Assembly (NCBI GenBank): GCA_965261945.1
Contig: CBDHEF010000002.1
Span: 1,550,001 to 1,614,000 of the forward strand
DNA: 64,000 bases
DNA from: VXOI01 sp965261945
Lineage (GTDB): Bacteria > Chloroflexota > Dehalococcoidia > Lucifugimonadales > UBA3495
Direction of reading: 5' to 3'
Below, one piece after another: positions 40,809-49,280 of this stretch. Position numbers and translations under genes: made by a program. The notes below the pieces were generated by a model that was given only the letters and a program-made list of their open reading frames with translations, searched no databases and had not been told where the DNA came from. Every line of letters begins with the position of its first letter. The first letter of the stretch is position 1.

Positions 40809-42136
40809 TGATGGCCGCGGAGACACAGGGGGGGCGGTTCCCAAGGCTGCTGCAAGCAGCCATAGACGCTTTCAGCCTCCCGGACCTGCGGGCGAAGATA
40901 CTCTTCACTCTCGCCGTCCTGGCACTCTACCGGTTCATCGCCCACATACCGTTGCCCGGCATCGACCAGTTGCAGCTCGACGAACTGTTTCGCAACAACG
41001 AGTTGCTGGGGTTCCTGGACCTGTTCAGCGGGGGCGCCCTCAGCCGGATGAGCATTGTCGCTTTGGGCGTCTTTCCCTATATCACTGCGTCCATCGTGAT
41101 CCAGCTGCTCACTCCTGTCTTCCCGCAGCTCCAGGAAATTTCGCGGGAGGGAGAAGCCGGCCGAGCCAAGATGAACCGCATCATCCACTGGCTCACCGTG
41201 CCTATCGCTCTGGCTCAGGGCTACGGCCAGTTGGTGTTGCTCCAGCAGAGCAACGTCTTGGAAAATGTAGGCTTTACCGGGGATGCCCTGCTCCCCACGG
41301 TAGCCGCCCTATTGTCGATCACCGCTGGAACCATGTTCTTGGTGTGGCTGGGCGAGATGATAACCGAGCGGGGTATAGGCAACGGCATTTCGCTGATCAT
41401 TTTCGCCGGTATCGTTGCCGGATTCCCCAGCCTTCTGACCCAGGGGTTCCTGGACCGGGGCAACGTGCTGGGCATCGGCTTCTTCGCCATCATTGGCGTG
41501 TTCATCATCGCCTTAATCGTGCTGTTCAACGAGGCGCACCGCCGTATTCCGGTGCAGTACGGGCGCAGCATCTTTCGCGGAGGGCGGATGTACCGCCAGA
41601 GCGGGGCGACCTACTTGCCGCTGCGCATCAACTCGGCGGGCATGATACCCCTTATATTTGCGTTCTCAATCGTTATCCTGCCCGGCACTATCGCCACTTA
41701 CTTAGCGACCAACACTACTTGGATCGGCGACGTGGCCAATTTCTTTGCCGTGCTGCTGGTGCCGACTTCCCCGCTGTACTGGGTGATGGTGTTTGTGCTG
41801 GTGGTTCTGTTCACCTTCTTCTATACGCTGGTGATTTTCAACCAGCAGAACCTGGCGGAAAACCTGCAACGCAACGGCGGCTTTGTGCTGGGCATAAGAC
41901 CGGGAAAGCCGACCCAAGACTACCTGAACCGGGTGATTGTCCGCATAACTATGGGCGGGGCGCTGTTCTTGGGTTTCATCGCCATTGTGCCGTACCTGGC
42001 TTCGCTGGTTACTAACGTGCAGGCAATTTCGCTAAGTAGCACCAGCCTGCTAATCATGGTGGGCGTCGGCCTCGACACGTTGCGCCAGTTGGAAGCGCAA
42101 CTAACTATGCGAAACTACGAAGGATTCCTCAGATAA
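40808..42136 (+). CDS. secY: Protein translocase subunit SecY
   Basis: Channel of the Sec translocon, ten membrane segments. Start region FSLPDLRAKILFTLAVLALYRFIAHIPLPGID, the plug-region LLGFLDLFSGGALSRMSIVALGVFPYITASIVIQLLTPV, ERGIGNGISLIIFAGIV and RRIPVQYGR cytoplasmic loop are diagnostic. 442 residues. Translationally coupled to rplO (TGATG). Confidence 0.97.
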   Translation: MMAAETQGGRFPRLLQAAIDAFSLPDLRAKILFTLAVLALYRFIAHIPLPGIDQLQLDELFRNNELLGFLDLFSGGALSRMSIVALGVFPYITASIVIQLLTPVFPQLQEISREGEAGRAKMNRIIHWLTVPIALAQGYGQLVLLQQSNVLENVGFTGDALLPTVAALLSITAGTMFLVWLGEMITERGIGNGISLIIFAGIVAGFPSLLTQGFLDRGNVLGIGFFAIIGVFIIALIVLFNEAHRRIPVQYGRSIFRGGRMYRQSGATYLPLRINSAGMIPLIFAFSIVILPGTIATYLATNTTWIGDVANFFAVLLVPTSPLYWVMVFVLVVLFTFFYTLVIFNQQNLAENLQRNGGFVLGIRPGKPTQDYLNRVIVRITMGGALFLGFIAIVPYLASLVTNVQAISLSSTSLLIMVGVGLDTLRQLEAQLTMRNYEGFLR

Positions 42137-42138
42137 CC

Positions 42139-42783
42139 GTGTCTGTAAGTCTGCGACTCGTACTGTTCGGGCCGCCGGGGGCTGGCAAGGGCACCCAGGC
42201 CCAGTTGCTGGTAGACCGCTATAAGCTGGCCCACGTCAGTTCCGGGGATATTTTCCGGCACAACCTCCGCCAGGGAACACCCTTGGGCCTGCGGGCAAAG
42301 GAATACATGAACCGGGGAGAGCTGGTGCCCGACGAAGTTGTAATAGACATTATGTTGGACAAGATTATGTCCATCCACGCCGATGAGGGGTTCATCCTCG
42401 ACGGTTTCCCCCGCAGCACCCGGCAAGCCGAGGAGTTGGACGCGGCGCTGACTGTCCGCGCCCGCAACATAGACCGGGTACTGCACATCGACGTCCCCGA
42501 AGACGAACTGGCCCGGAGGCTGGGGGGGCGCTTCGTCTGCCGCGACTGTCAGGCCCCATACACCCATCTGGGCGCCAGCTCCGCCCCGGTCTGCGAGCGC
42601 TGCAACGGCGAACTGTATCAGCGCGACGACGACCGCCCGGAGGCCGTACAGAGGCGAATCGACGTTTACCGGGAAGAAACCATGCCGGTGCTGGACTTCT
42701 ACCGGCAACGATGCCTGCTGGTGGACGTCCCGGGGCAAAACACCGTGAACGGCGTGTTCGAGAGCATAGTTGAGGCCCTTTGA
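42139..42783 (+). CDS. adk: Adenylate kinase with zinc-binding LID
   Basis: Interconverts ATP+AMP and 2 ADP. P-loop GPPGAGKGT (11-19), SSGDIFRHN, ILDGFPRSTRQAEEL and the LID domain with four cysteines C134/C137/C152/C155 as in Gram-positive-type zinc adenylate kinases. 214 residues. GTG start 2 bases after secY. Confidence 0.96.
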   Translation: MSVSLRLVLFGPPGAGKGTQAQLLVDRYKLAHVSSGDIFRHNLRQGTPLGLRAKEYMNRGELVPDEVVIDIMLDKIMSIHADEGFILDGFPRSTRQAEELDAALTVRARNIDRVLHIDVPEDELARRLGGRFVCRDCQAPYTHLGASSAPVCERCNGELYQRDDDRPEAVQRRIDVYREETMPVLDFYRQRCLLVDVPGQNTVNGVFESIVEAL

Positions 42784-42806
42784 GAGCAGCTGCAACAGCG
42801 TCAACT

Positions 42807-42836
42807 TTGCCAATAACCGTAATTTGAGAGTACAAT
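42807..42836 (+). promoter_or_regulatory. Possible internal promoter for map
   Basis: TTGCCA at 42807-42812, an 18-bp spacer and TACAAT at 42831-42836, in the 59-bp gap between adk and map. The -10 ends 6 nt before the GTG of map, which has no Shine-Dalgarno, so any transcript from here would be leaderless. Confidence 0.45.
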
Positions 42837-42842
42837 AGCCTA

Positions 42843-43649
42843 GTGAACCGGAATCGCAAAAAGGAAACAGCTTCCACCTCGCCCTCGACTTACTCCGGCG
42901 GGATAACGATCAAGTCCCCCCGCGAAGTGGATTCGATGCGAAAGGCGGGAGAGATTGTCGGCCAGACGATCGACTTGCTCAAGGCGTCGGTCGAGCCGGG
43001 CATGACCACGCGCGACCTTGACCGCATCGCGTTCAAGGAGATCACGCGCCAGGGCGCAGCCCCGACTTTCAAGGGCTACCGGGGCTTTCCCGCCACCATA
43101 TGCGCCTCCGTCAATGAGGAGATTGTCCACGGCATACCCGGCAGGCGAGTGCTGAAGGAAGGTGACCTCATCAAGGTGGACGTTGGCGCCACCATGGAGG
43201 GATTTATCGGCGACGCCGCTGTCACCATCCCGGTTGGAGAAGTGCCGGAGGAATTGATCGCCCTGATGGAGGCCACCCGTCTGGGGCTGGAAGCGGGAAT
43301 CAGGGCTGCGGTCCCGGGAGGCCGTGTCGGTGATATTGGCGCGGTGGTCCAGGCCTATGGCGAGTCACGTGGCTACGGTGTGGTCCGTGAATTTGTGGGG
43401 CACGGCGTCGGGCGGTTTCTGCATGAGGACCCGCAGGTTCCCAATTACGGCGAAGCCGGACGGGGTGCCCTGCTCAGGCCCGGTATGTGCATCGCCATTG
43501 AACCTATGTTCAACATGGGCGACCGGCGCACTAGGATTCTGGATGATCAGTGGACGGTAGTAACCTCAGATGGTAAGCTGTCTTCCCACTTCGAGCACTC
43601 CATCGCGATAACCGAGCATGGTCCGGAGATCCTGACCATCCACAGTTAG
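42843..43649 (+). CDS. map: Methionine aminopeptidase, type I
   Basis: Removes N-terminal methionine; dinuclear metal enzyme. TIKSPREVDSMRKAGEIVGQTI, VNEEIVHGIPG, KVDVGATMEGFIGDAAVTIP with the first two Asp ligands, EFVGHGVGRFLHEDP with the His ligand, and the Glu ligands in IAIEPMF and SHFEHSIAITE. 268 residues including about 18 extra at the N-terminus before the usual start. No ribosome site precedes the GTG. Confidence 0.95.
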   Translation: MNRNRKKETASTSPSTYSGGITIKSPREVDSMRKAGEIVGQTIDLLKASVEPGMTTRDLDRIAFKEITRQGAAPTFKGYRGFPATICASVNEEIVHGIPGRRVLKEGDLIKVDVGATMEGFIGDAAVTIPVGEVPEELIALMEATRLGLEAGIRAAVPGGRVGDIGAVVQAYGESRGYGVVREFVGHGVGRFLHEDPQVPNYGEAGRGALLRPGMCIAIEPMFNMGDRRTRILDDQWTVVTSDGKLSSHFEHSIAITEHGPEILTIHS

Positions 43650-43718
43650 AATAACGGGCCGGGCAATTCCCGCACAGCGTTGCGGAACCGGCGGCAAATC
43701 TATCAGAAAGGGGCATCA

Positions 43719-43937
43719 ATGGCCAAGAAGCAAGCGATTGAAGTAGAAGCCAGCGTAAAAGAAGCGCTTCCCAACGGTATGTTCCGAGTCGAACTGCCCA
43801 ATGACCATGAGGTTCTGGCCCATGTATCGGGCAAGATTCGCATGAACTTCATTCGTGTGCTTCCAGGGGATCGGGTGCTTGTGGAGCTATCCCCCTACGA
43901 CCTGACCCGTGGCCGCATCACCTATCGCTTCAAGTAG
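43719..43937 (+). CDS. infA: Translation initiation factor IF-1
   Basis: 72-residue S1-fold protein: QAIEVEASVKEALPNGMFRVELPNDHEVLAHVSGKIRMNFIRVLPGDRVLVELSPYDLTRGRITYRFK-type sequence, complete. ATG 43719 with AAAGGGG 5 nt upstream; a longer frame from 43680 is unlikely. Confidence 0.96.
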   Translation: MAKKQAIEVEASVKEALPNGMFRVELPNDHEVLAHVSGKIRMNFIRVLPGDRVLVELSPYDLTRGRITYRFK

Positions 43938-44049
43938 CAGTCCAGAATTCTGAGAAATCCGCAGTCCGCGCTGGCGGGTGGGGCTTTCGACCGGAGTCAA
44001 GCCTGCTCCCTTGCCCGTTGGAAACGCGGGTGGACATCAGGGCATCAAG

Positions 44050-44163
44050 ATGAAAGTTACAGCATCAGTCAAGCCGCGGTGCGACAAGTGCCGCGTGATT
44101 AAGCGCAAGGGCGTCATACGCATCATCTGCGTCAACGCCCGCCATTCCCAGCGCCAGGGCTGA
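44050..44163 (+). CDS. rpmJ: 50S ribosomal protein L36
   Basis: 37 residues: MKVTASVKPRCDKCRVIKRKGVIRIICVNARHSQRQG in pattern, with the CxxC-C-H zinc ligands of the canonical (zinc-binding) L36. Upstream in-frame codons are not part of it. Confidence 0.95.
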   Translation: MKVTASVKPRCDKCRVIKRKGVIRIICVNARHSQRQG

Positions 44164-44222
44164 CCGGCGCGAGCCGTCCGTAGGCGCTCGCAGTTCAGGT
44201 CCTGGCAAAACGGAGGAGCAAC

Positions 44223-44615
44223 GTGGTACGTATAGCCGGAGTGGACGTTCCAGACCGCAAGAGGGCTCATGTCGCCCTGCGGAGCATTTACGGCATCGGC
44301 CCGAAGCTGGCCGAGGAAATAATTATCAAGGCCAACCTGGACCCGACCATGCCCCCGCGCATGAACGAACTCAGTGAGGCCCAGGTGAACCGCATCCGCG
44401 AGTTGGTGGACCGGGAGTATCTCTCGGAAGGCGACCTGCGGCGCGAGATCAGCCAGAACATCCGGCGGCTGATGGATATCGGCTCTTACCGTGGGCTGCG
44501 CCATCGCCGCAACCTGCCCGTATCCGGGCAGCGCACCCGAACCAACGCCCGCACGCGCAAGGGCCCGCGCCGCACCGTGGCCGGCCGCGGCCGACGCACC
44601 GGCGGAAAGAAGTAG
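44223..44615 (+). CDS. rpsM: 30S ribosomal protein S13
   Basis: VRIAGVDVPDRKRAHVALRSIYGIGPKLAEEI, RREISQNIRRLMDIGSYRGLRHRRNLPVSGQRTRTNARTRKGPRRTVAGR. 130 residues. GTG start with GGAGGAG upstream. First gene of the alpha block after infA-rpmJ. Confidence 0.97.
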   Translation: MVRIAGVDVPDRKRAHVALRSIYGIGPKLAEEIIIKANLDPTMPPRMNELSEAQVNRIRELVDREYLSEGDLRREISQNIRRLMDIGSYRGLRHRRNLPVSGQRTRTNARTRKGPRRTVAGRGRRTGGKK

Positions 44616-44627
44616 TCGGAGTAAGTA

Positions 44628-45011
44628 ATGCCCAGACCCAGAACCAGACGCCGGGAAAGGCGTTCCGTGCCGCAAGGCAGGGCCTATATCTACTCTACGT
44701 TCAATAACACGTTGGTGAGCATCACCGACCCTCAGGGCAACGTGATATCCTCTGCCAGCGCCGGGGCCGTGGGATTCAAGGGATCCCGCAAGGGCACCGC
44801 ATTCGCCGCCCAGCGCGCCGCTGAGCAAGCGGGGCGCCGCGCCGGTGAGTCCGGGATGCGCCACATCGACGTTTTCATCAAGGGGCCAGGCGCGGGACGG
44901 GAAGCCGCCATCCGCTCCCTTCAGGGAGCGGGACTGCTGGTCACCAGCATCCGCGATGTAACCCCCATTCCGCATAACGGGTGCCGTCCACCCAAGCGAA
45001 GGAGAGTGTAG
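44628..45011 (+). CDS. rpsK: 30S ribosomal protein S11
   Basis: RAYIYSTFNNTLVSITDPQGNVISSASAGAVGFKGSRKGTAFAAQ, IDVFIKGPGAGREAAIRSLQGAGLLVTSIRDVTPIPHNGCRPPKRRRV is the complete S11 signature. 127 residues. Confidence 0.97.
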   Translation: MPRPRTRRRERRSVPQGRAYIYSTFNNTLVSITDPQGNVISSASAGAVGFKGSRKGTAFAAQRAAEQAGRRAGESGMRHIDVFIKGPGAGREAAIRSLQGAGLLVTSIRDVTPIPHNGCRPPKRRRV

Positions 45012-45021
45012 GCCAACACTT

Positions 45022-45648
45022 ATGGGCAGATATACAGGACCGTCCTGCCGCCTATGCAGGCGCGCTGGAGAAAAATTGTTTCTAAAGGGTGACCGTTGCT
45101 TCACCCCGCGTTGCTCCTTTGAGAAGCGCCGCAACCCGCCGGGCAACATCTCCCGCCGGCGGCGACGCCCGTCGGATTACGGCGTTCACCTGCTGGAAAA
45201 GCAGAAGGCGAAGTACATATACGGCGTGATGGAATCTCAGTTCCGCAAGTACATGGACGAGGCTTTCAATACGCCCGGCATGACTGGCATTAACCTGCTG
45301 CGGAGCTTGGAGCGCCGGTTCGACAATGTGGTCTTCCTTCTGGGCTTTTCCGATTCCAGGAAGCAGGCCCGCCAGTTGGTGCTGCACGGGCATTTCCGGG
45401 TCAATGGCCGCAAGACCGACGTGCCTTCCTACCAGGTCAAGGCCGGGGACGTCATCACTTGGCGAGAGGCAGACAAGACCACCGATTTCTACGCGGCGCG
45501 AACCGAGGGGTTGCCCAAGCGGCCTGTGCCTGCCTGGCTGGCCCTCGACGTGAGCGAGATGTCCGGGAGAATCGTCTCTATGCCTTCAGACGGAGATTTG
45601 CAAACAACACTGGATTCCCGGCTAATCGTAGAGTTTTACTCGAGGTAA
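45022..45648 (+). CDS. rpsD: 30S ribosomal protein S4, zinc-binding form
   Basis: GRYTGPSCRLCRRAGEKLFLKGDRCFTPRCSFEKRRNPPG carries four cysteines (zinc form), then SDYGVHLLEKQKAKYIYGVME and the S4 RNA-binding domain RRFDNVVFLLGFSDSRKQARQLVLHGHFRVNGRKTDVPSYQVKAGD. 208 residues, normal. rpoA begins 4 bases downstream. Confidence 0.97.
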   Translation: MGRYTGPSCRLCRRAGEKLFLKGDRCFTPRCSFEKRRNPPGNISRRRRRPSDYGVHLLEKQKAKYIYGVMESQFRKYMDEAFNTPGMTGINLLRSLERRFDNVVFLLGFSDSRKQARQLVLHGHFRVNGRKTDVPSYQVKAGDVITWREADKTTDFYAARTEGLPKRPVPAWLALDVSEMSGRIVSMPSDGDLQTTLDSRLIVEFYSR

Positions 45649-45652
45649 ATTG

Positions 45653-46816
45653 GTGTCAATGCTAGACACTTTCGTGGTTTCCACCCCTTCGCAGGTCGAA
45701 GGACCGGCGGTCCCGACGCCGGAAATTCTGGTAGAGATTTCCGATGAGACCTACGGCAAAGTCGCCGTCGGGCCGCTGGAACGCGGCTTTGCCCAGACCA
45801 TCGGCAACCCGCTGCGGCGCATTTTGCTCAGCTCCACCCCCGGCAGCGCTATCACCTGGGTCAAGATCGGGGACGTGGTGCATGAGTACATGGCCATTCC
45901 CGGGGTTAAAGAGGAGGTCATGGAAATCCTCCTCAACATCAAGGGCATCCGCATCCGCTCCACCACTGGGCGGGACGGAAAGATGCGCCTTGAAGTCAGC
46001 GGGGGAGGTCCGGTCTGCGCCGGCGACATCATGACTTCCTCGGACTTTGAAATCGTCAACCCCGAACAGCACCTAGCCACCCTGGACAACGACGAAATCC
46101 AGTTGTCCATAGAGTTCAACGTCAGGCAGGGCACGGGTTACCAGGCTGCACAGCCGGGCGACGACGGGTCGAACATACCTGCCGGCGCCTTGCCGGTTGA
46201 CGCGGTGTTCAGCCCGGTGCGCAAGGTCAATTTCACGGTCGAACGCACCAGGGTCGGCCAGGTTACCGACTACGAGCGCCTGCTGCTGGAAGTATGGACC
46301 GACGGAGCCATCCGTCCCATTGAGGCCGTACAGCAGGCTGCGGAAAAGCTGGTTCAGAATTTCTTCCTGTTCAGCAAACTGAATCGGGCGGCGGAACACG
46401 GTATTGACCGTGCGCCGCTGGTGGTGTCGCCGGAAGTGTATCAGACGCCTATCGAGAAGCTGGAACTGTCGCCCCGCACCCTCAACTGCCTCAAGCGCGC
46501 CCAGATCAACCGGGTGGGCGAGGTGCTGGAGTTGGCCGACGAAGATCTGCTGAAGATACGCAACTTCGGCGAGAAGTCGCTGGTCGAATTGCAGGAAAAG
46601 CTGGCCGAGCACGGAATCACCAACTCGGCCACATCCACAGTTGAGGTCGCCATACCCGGTATATCCGATGAAGACCTCAGCGACCTGATGGGGAGCGTTG
46701 TGGACGAAGATGCAGCCGCTTCCCTTCCAACAGGCATGACTTTTGAAGACGATAGCCTTTCCTCCTCCGGCCACGAGTTGGATGACGACGGGCTGGAACA
46801 CGAGGAGTTGGACTGA
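45653..46816 (+). CDS. rpoA: DNA-directed RNA polymerase subunit alpha
   Basis: N-terminal assembly domain with KVAVGPLERGFAQTIGNPLRRILLSSTPG, IPGVKEEVMEILLNIKGI; the alpha-CTD with SPRTLNCLKRAQINRVGEVLELADEDLLKIRNFGEKSLVELQEKL. Beyond the usual end (about residue 325) runs an acidic, Ser/Asp/Glu-rich tail of some 60 residues (GHELDDDGLEHEELD at the end). 387 residues from GTG 45653, which has GAGG 7 nt upstream; TTG 45650 and ATG 45659 are alternatives. Confidence 0.95.
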   Translation: MSMLDTFVVSTPSQVEGPAVPTPEILVEISDETYGKVAVGPLERGFAQTIGNPLRRILLSSTPGSAITWVKIGDVVHEYMAIPGVKEEVMEILLNIKGIRIRSTTGRDGKMRLEVSGGGPVCAGDIMTSSDFEIVNPEQHLATLDNDEIQLSIEFNVRQGTGYQAAQPGDDGSNIPAGALPVDAVFSPVRKVNFTVERTRVGQVTDYERLLLEVWTDGAIRPIEAVQQAAEKLVQNFFLFSKLNRAAEHGIDRAPLVVSPEVYQTPIEKLELSPRTLNCLKRAQINRVGEVLELADEDLLKIRNFGEKSLVELQEKLAEHGITNSATSTVEVAIPGISDEDLSDLMGSVVDEDAAASLPTGMTFEDDSLSSSGHELDDDGLEHEELD

Positions 46817-46817
46817 C

Positions 46818-47171
46818 ATGGCTTCCCATCGCGTCTCAGGGCGCAGGCTAAGCCGCTACAAGGACCAGCGCAAGGCCCTCCTTCGCGGACTGGTCTCGGA
46901 ACTCATCACCCACGAACGGATCACAACAACCCTGGCCAAGGCCAAAGAAACCCGTATCGTGGCCGAAAAGCTCATCACGCACGGCAAGAAAGGCAGCCTC
47001 CATCACCGCCGGCTGGCGCTGGCCAAAGTGCCTAGCAAGCGCGTCGTGGAGAAGGTGTTTGACGACATCGCGCCCCGTTACGCCGAGCGGCCCGGTGGCT
47101 ACACCCGCATCGTCAAGCTGGGGCCGCGCCAAGGCGACGCCGCCCAGATGGCGGTTATCGAGCTGGTCTGA
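46818..47171 (+). CDS. rplQ: 50S ribosomal protein L17
   Basis: ASHRVSGRRLSRYKDQRKALLRGLVSELITHERITTTLAKAKETRIVAEKLITHGKKG, then RYAERPGGYTRIVKLGPRQGDAAQMAVIELV. 117 residues. ATG follows the rpoA stop by one base. Confidence 0.97.
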   Translation: MASHRVSGRRLSRYKDQRKALLRGLVSELITHERITTTLAKAKETRIVAEKLITHGKKGSLHHRRLALAKVPSKRVVEKVFDDIAPRYAERPGGYTRIVKLGPRQGDAAQMAVIELV

Positions 47172-47254
47172 TAGGAGCAGGTTAGATAGAAGAACAGTCA
47201 ACCCAGCCTAACCAAGGCGAAACTGCCCCGCTGCCGAGACTTACCATCCAACGT

Positions 47255-48025
47255 GTGGCCCTTTGGGTCGAATATCAAGGCACCAGCTATCACGGCTTCC
47301 AATTGCAGCTTAACCAACCTACGATCCAGGGAACGCTGGAAGAAGCCCTTGCCCGCTTCACCGGCGAGAGTATCCGGTTACGGGGCGCCAGCCGCACCGA
47401 TTCGGGTGCCCACGCTCAGGGGCAGGTTGTTGACTTTCTCACCGGTTCCAGGCACCCGGCGGACAGGTTCCCGGCGGCGTTGAACTATTATCTGCCCGAA
47501 GACATCCGTGTGCTTCGCGCATTGCCGGCGCCCGACCCGTTCCATTCCCGCCGGTCGGCTGTGGGACGGGTGTACCGATACCGCATACTGGCCCGGCCCG
47601 AACCCTCGGCCCTGCGGAGGCACACCCACCTGTGGGTTAAAGATCCATTGGACGTTCAAACAATGTCCGATGCGGCCCGGGACTTGGTGGGGACCCACGA
47701 TTTCCGGGTAATAGCCTCGGGCCACCCCGAGGAGCGGAGCGCAGTTCGCACGGTAAGTCGCTGGGAGGTGTCCCGCGACGACGACACAGTTGTTATAGAG
47801 TGCGAGGCCAACGGCTTCTTGAAGCAGCAAATCAGGAAGGCCAACGCCATCCTGCTGGAAATAGGAAAGGGCAAACAGCCGGTCGGGCTGATGCGGCAAA
47901 CACTGGAAGGAAGGGATGCAGTCCCTGAGACTCCGTTGCTGGCGGCTCGCGGGCTTTGTTTAATCGAAGTCAAATACCCGGAGGGAGCTTTTGACCCCCC
48001 TCCGGTATGTACCGGACAGGACTGA
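47255..48025 (+). CDS. truA: tRNA pseudouridine synthase A
   Basis: Converts U38-U40 of the anticodon arm to pseudouridine. VEYQGTSYHGFQLQLNQPTIQGTLEEAL, GASRTDSGAHAQGQVVDF with catalytic D49, FHSRRSAVGRVYRYRI and FLKQQIRKANAILLEIGKG. 256 residues. GTG start; the TGA overlaps the rplM ATG. truA between rplQ and rplM is a common arrangement. Confidence 0.94.
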   Translation: MALWVEYQGTSYHGFQLQLNQPTIQGTLEEALARFTGESIRLRGASRTDSGAHAQGQVVDFLTGSRHPADRFPAALNYYLPEDIRVLRALPAPDPFHSRRSAVGRVYRYRILARPEPSALRRHTHLWVKDPLDVQTMSDAARDLVGTHDFRVIASGHPEERSAVRTVSRWEVSRDDDTVVIECEANGFLKQQIRKANAILLEIGKGKQPVGLMRQTLEGRDAVPETPLLAARGLCLIEVKYPEGAFDPPPVCTGQD

Positions 48026-48456
48026 TGAAGAGAACCAGCACGTATTTTCCCAAGCCCGGCGAGGTTGCCGAAAACTGGAAGGTCGTGGACGCCACGGGCA
48101 AGACCCTTGGGCGCCTGGCCCGAGACATCGCCGTGTCGCTGCAGGGCAAGGACAAACCATCGTTCACCCCGCACACCCTGACGGGCGATTTCGTGGTGGT
48201 GGTCAATGCCTCGCGTGTGCGCACCACCGGGCGCAAGACCACCCAGAAATACTACTACCGCCATTCCGGGTACGTAGGCAATCTCAAGTCAATTCGGCTT
48301 CGGGAAATGCTGGAAGCGCGCCCGGAACGGGTCATCGAACTGGCGGTGAAAGGGATGCTGCCGCGCAACCACATGGGGCGACAGATGTTCCGCCGCCTCA
48401 AGGTATACGCCGGCCCGACACATCCCCACGACGCCCAGGTCGGCCAAGTCAACTAA
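48025..48456 (+). CDS. rplM: 50S ribosomal protein L13
   Basis: KRTSTYFPKPGEVAENWKVVDATGKTLGRLARDIAVSLQGKDKPSFTPHTLTGDFVVVVNA, KYYYRHSGYVGNLKSI and AVKGMLPRNHMGRQMFRRLKVYAG. 143 residues from the coupled ATG 48025 (in TGATG); an in-frame ATG at 48007 inside truA is less likely. Confidence 0.96.
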   Translation: MKRTSTYFPKPGEVAENWKVVDATGKTLGRLARDIAVSLQGKDKPSFTPHTLTGDFVVVVNASRVRTTGRKTTQKYYYRHSGYVGNLKSIRLREMLEARPERVIELAVKGMLPRNHMGRQMFRRLKVYAGPTHPHDAQVGQVN

Positions 48457-48503
48457 TGCAACCGGCCGCTCAGTGGCCGGATACGGACGGAGGCAGGACT
48501 CAC

Positions 48504-48914
48504 TTGGTGCAATCAGATGCAGCCCAGCATTACTATTACGGCACCGGCAAGCGCAAGACGGCCATCGCCCGTGTGCGAATCTATGCGGACGACGGCGGCC
48601 CCTTCATTGTCAACAGCAAGCCGATGGATGAGTATTTTGGCTGGTCAACCTGGCAGCGCGTCGCCACCGACGCCTTCCAGGTCACCAACACGATGAACCG
48701 TTTTCGCGTGGTGGCCAAGGTGGCCGGCGGCGGGGTAAACGCCCAGGCCGAGGCGATACGCCATGGCATAACTCGCGCCCTGATAGTCTTCGACCCTGAC
48801 CTGAAGCCGGCGCTGCGCCGGGCCGGGTTCGTCACTCGCGACGCTCGCATCAAGGAGAGCAAGAAATACGGCCTCAAGCGCGCCCGCCGCGCCCCGCAAT
48901 ACACCAAGCGCTAA
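48504..48914 (+). CDS. rpsI: 30S ribosomal protein S9
   Basis: YYYGTGKRKTAIARVRIYADDGGPFIVNSKP, VAGGGVNAQAEAIRHGITRAL and the tail contacting P-site tRNA, KESKKYGLKRARRAPQYTKR. 136 residues from TTG 48504, which has GGAGG 10 nt upstream (GTG 48507 is also possible). Last gene of the ribosomal superoperon. Confidence 0.95.
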   Translation: MVQSDAAQHYYYGTGKRKTAIARVRIYADDGGPFIVNSKPMDEYFGWSTWQRVATDAFQVTNTMNRFRVVAKVAGGGVNAQAEAIRHGITRALIVFDPDLKPALRRAGFVTRDARIKESKKYGLKRARRAPQYTKR

Positions 48915-49280
48915 CTGGCATTCCCCGAGTAGTAGGAAGCCCGTTGTCCTGAGCCGATCGAAGGATGAGCGGGCTTCGCTCGTTTCCGCGAAGCTGCCCT
49001 TCGCCTGGCCGCCCGACCGCCGATAATCTCGGGGCGGGCGGTTTCGCATTGCTCGTGGATGAGAGGTTGACAACAAACTGTCAACCCTCTATCAGGGTCC
49101 TTGAGTTGTTCACTCTCCCTCCGGGGAGGGTTAGGGTCGGGGCGTCCCCGTTGGTGTAGGGGATATTATGTCATCCCAGGATTTCACCCTCACTCCAGCC
49201 CTTTTACTCAACGAGGAGGGAAAATAAAAACTTTACCCTCCCTCTATGGGCCGTAGCTGAGGCGGGCTGAAATGCCGCCC
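48915..49280. other. Intergenic region after the ribosomal superoperon with repeat-like palindromes
   Basis: About 370 bases with no credible gene. It holds AAGCCCG (48937-48943) facing CGGGCTT (48970-48976) around a GTCCTGAGCCGATCGAAGGAT core, a form of dispersed palindrome seen in many environmental bacteria. It also holds a possible terminator at 49009-49044, and a CTCCCTCCGGGGAGGG palindrome near 49110. Confidence 0.5.
49009..49044 (+). terminator. Possible terminator of the ribosomal superoperon
   Basis: CCGCCCG (49009-49015) and CGGGCGG (49035-49041) form a 7-bp GC stem with a 19-nt loop followed by TTT. The T-tract is short, so it is a weak intrinsic terminator candidate about 95 bp after rpsI. 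Confidence 0.35.

Noticed and set aside
49009..49044. A strong rho-independent terminator after rpsI
   Set aside because: Kept only as a weak candidate: a 7-bp stem with a 19-nt loop and just three Ts.
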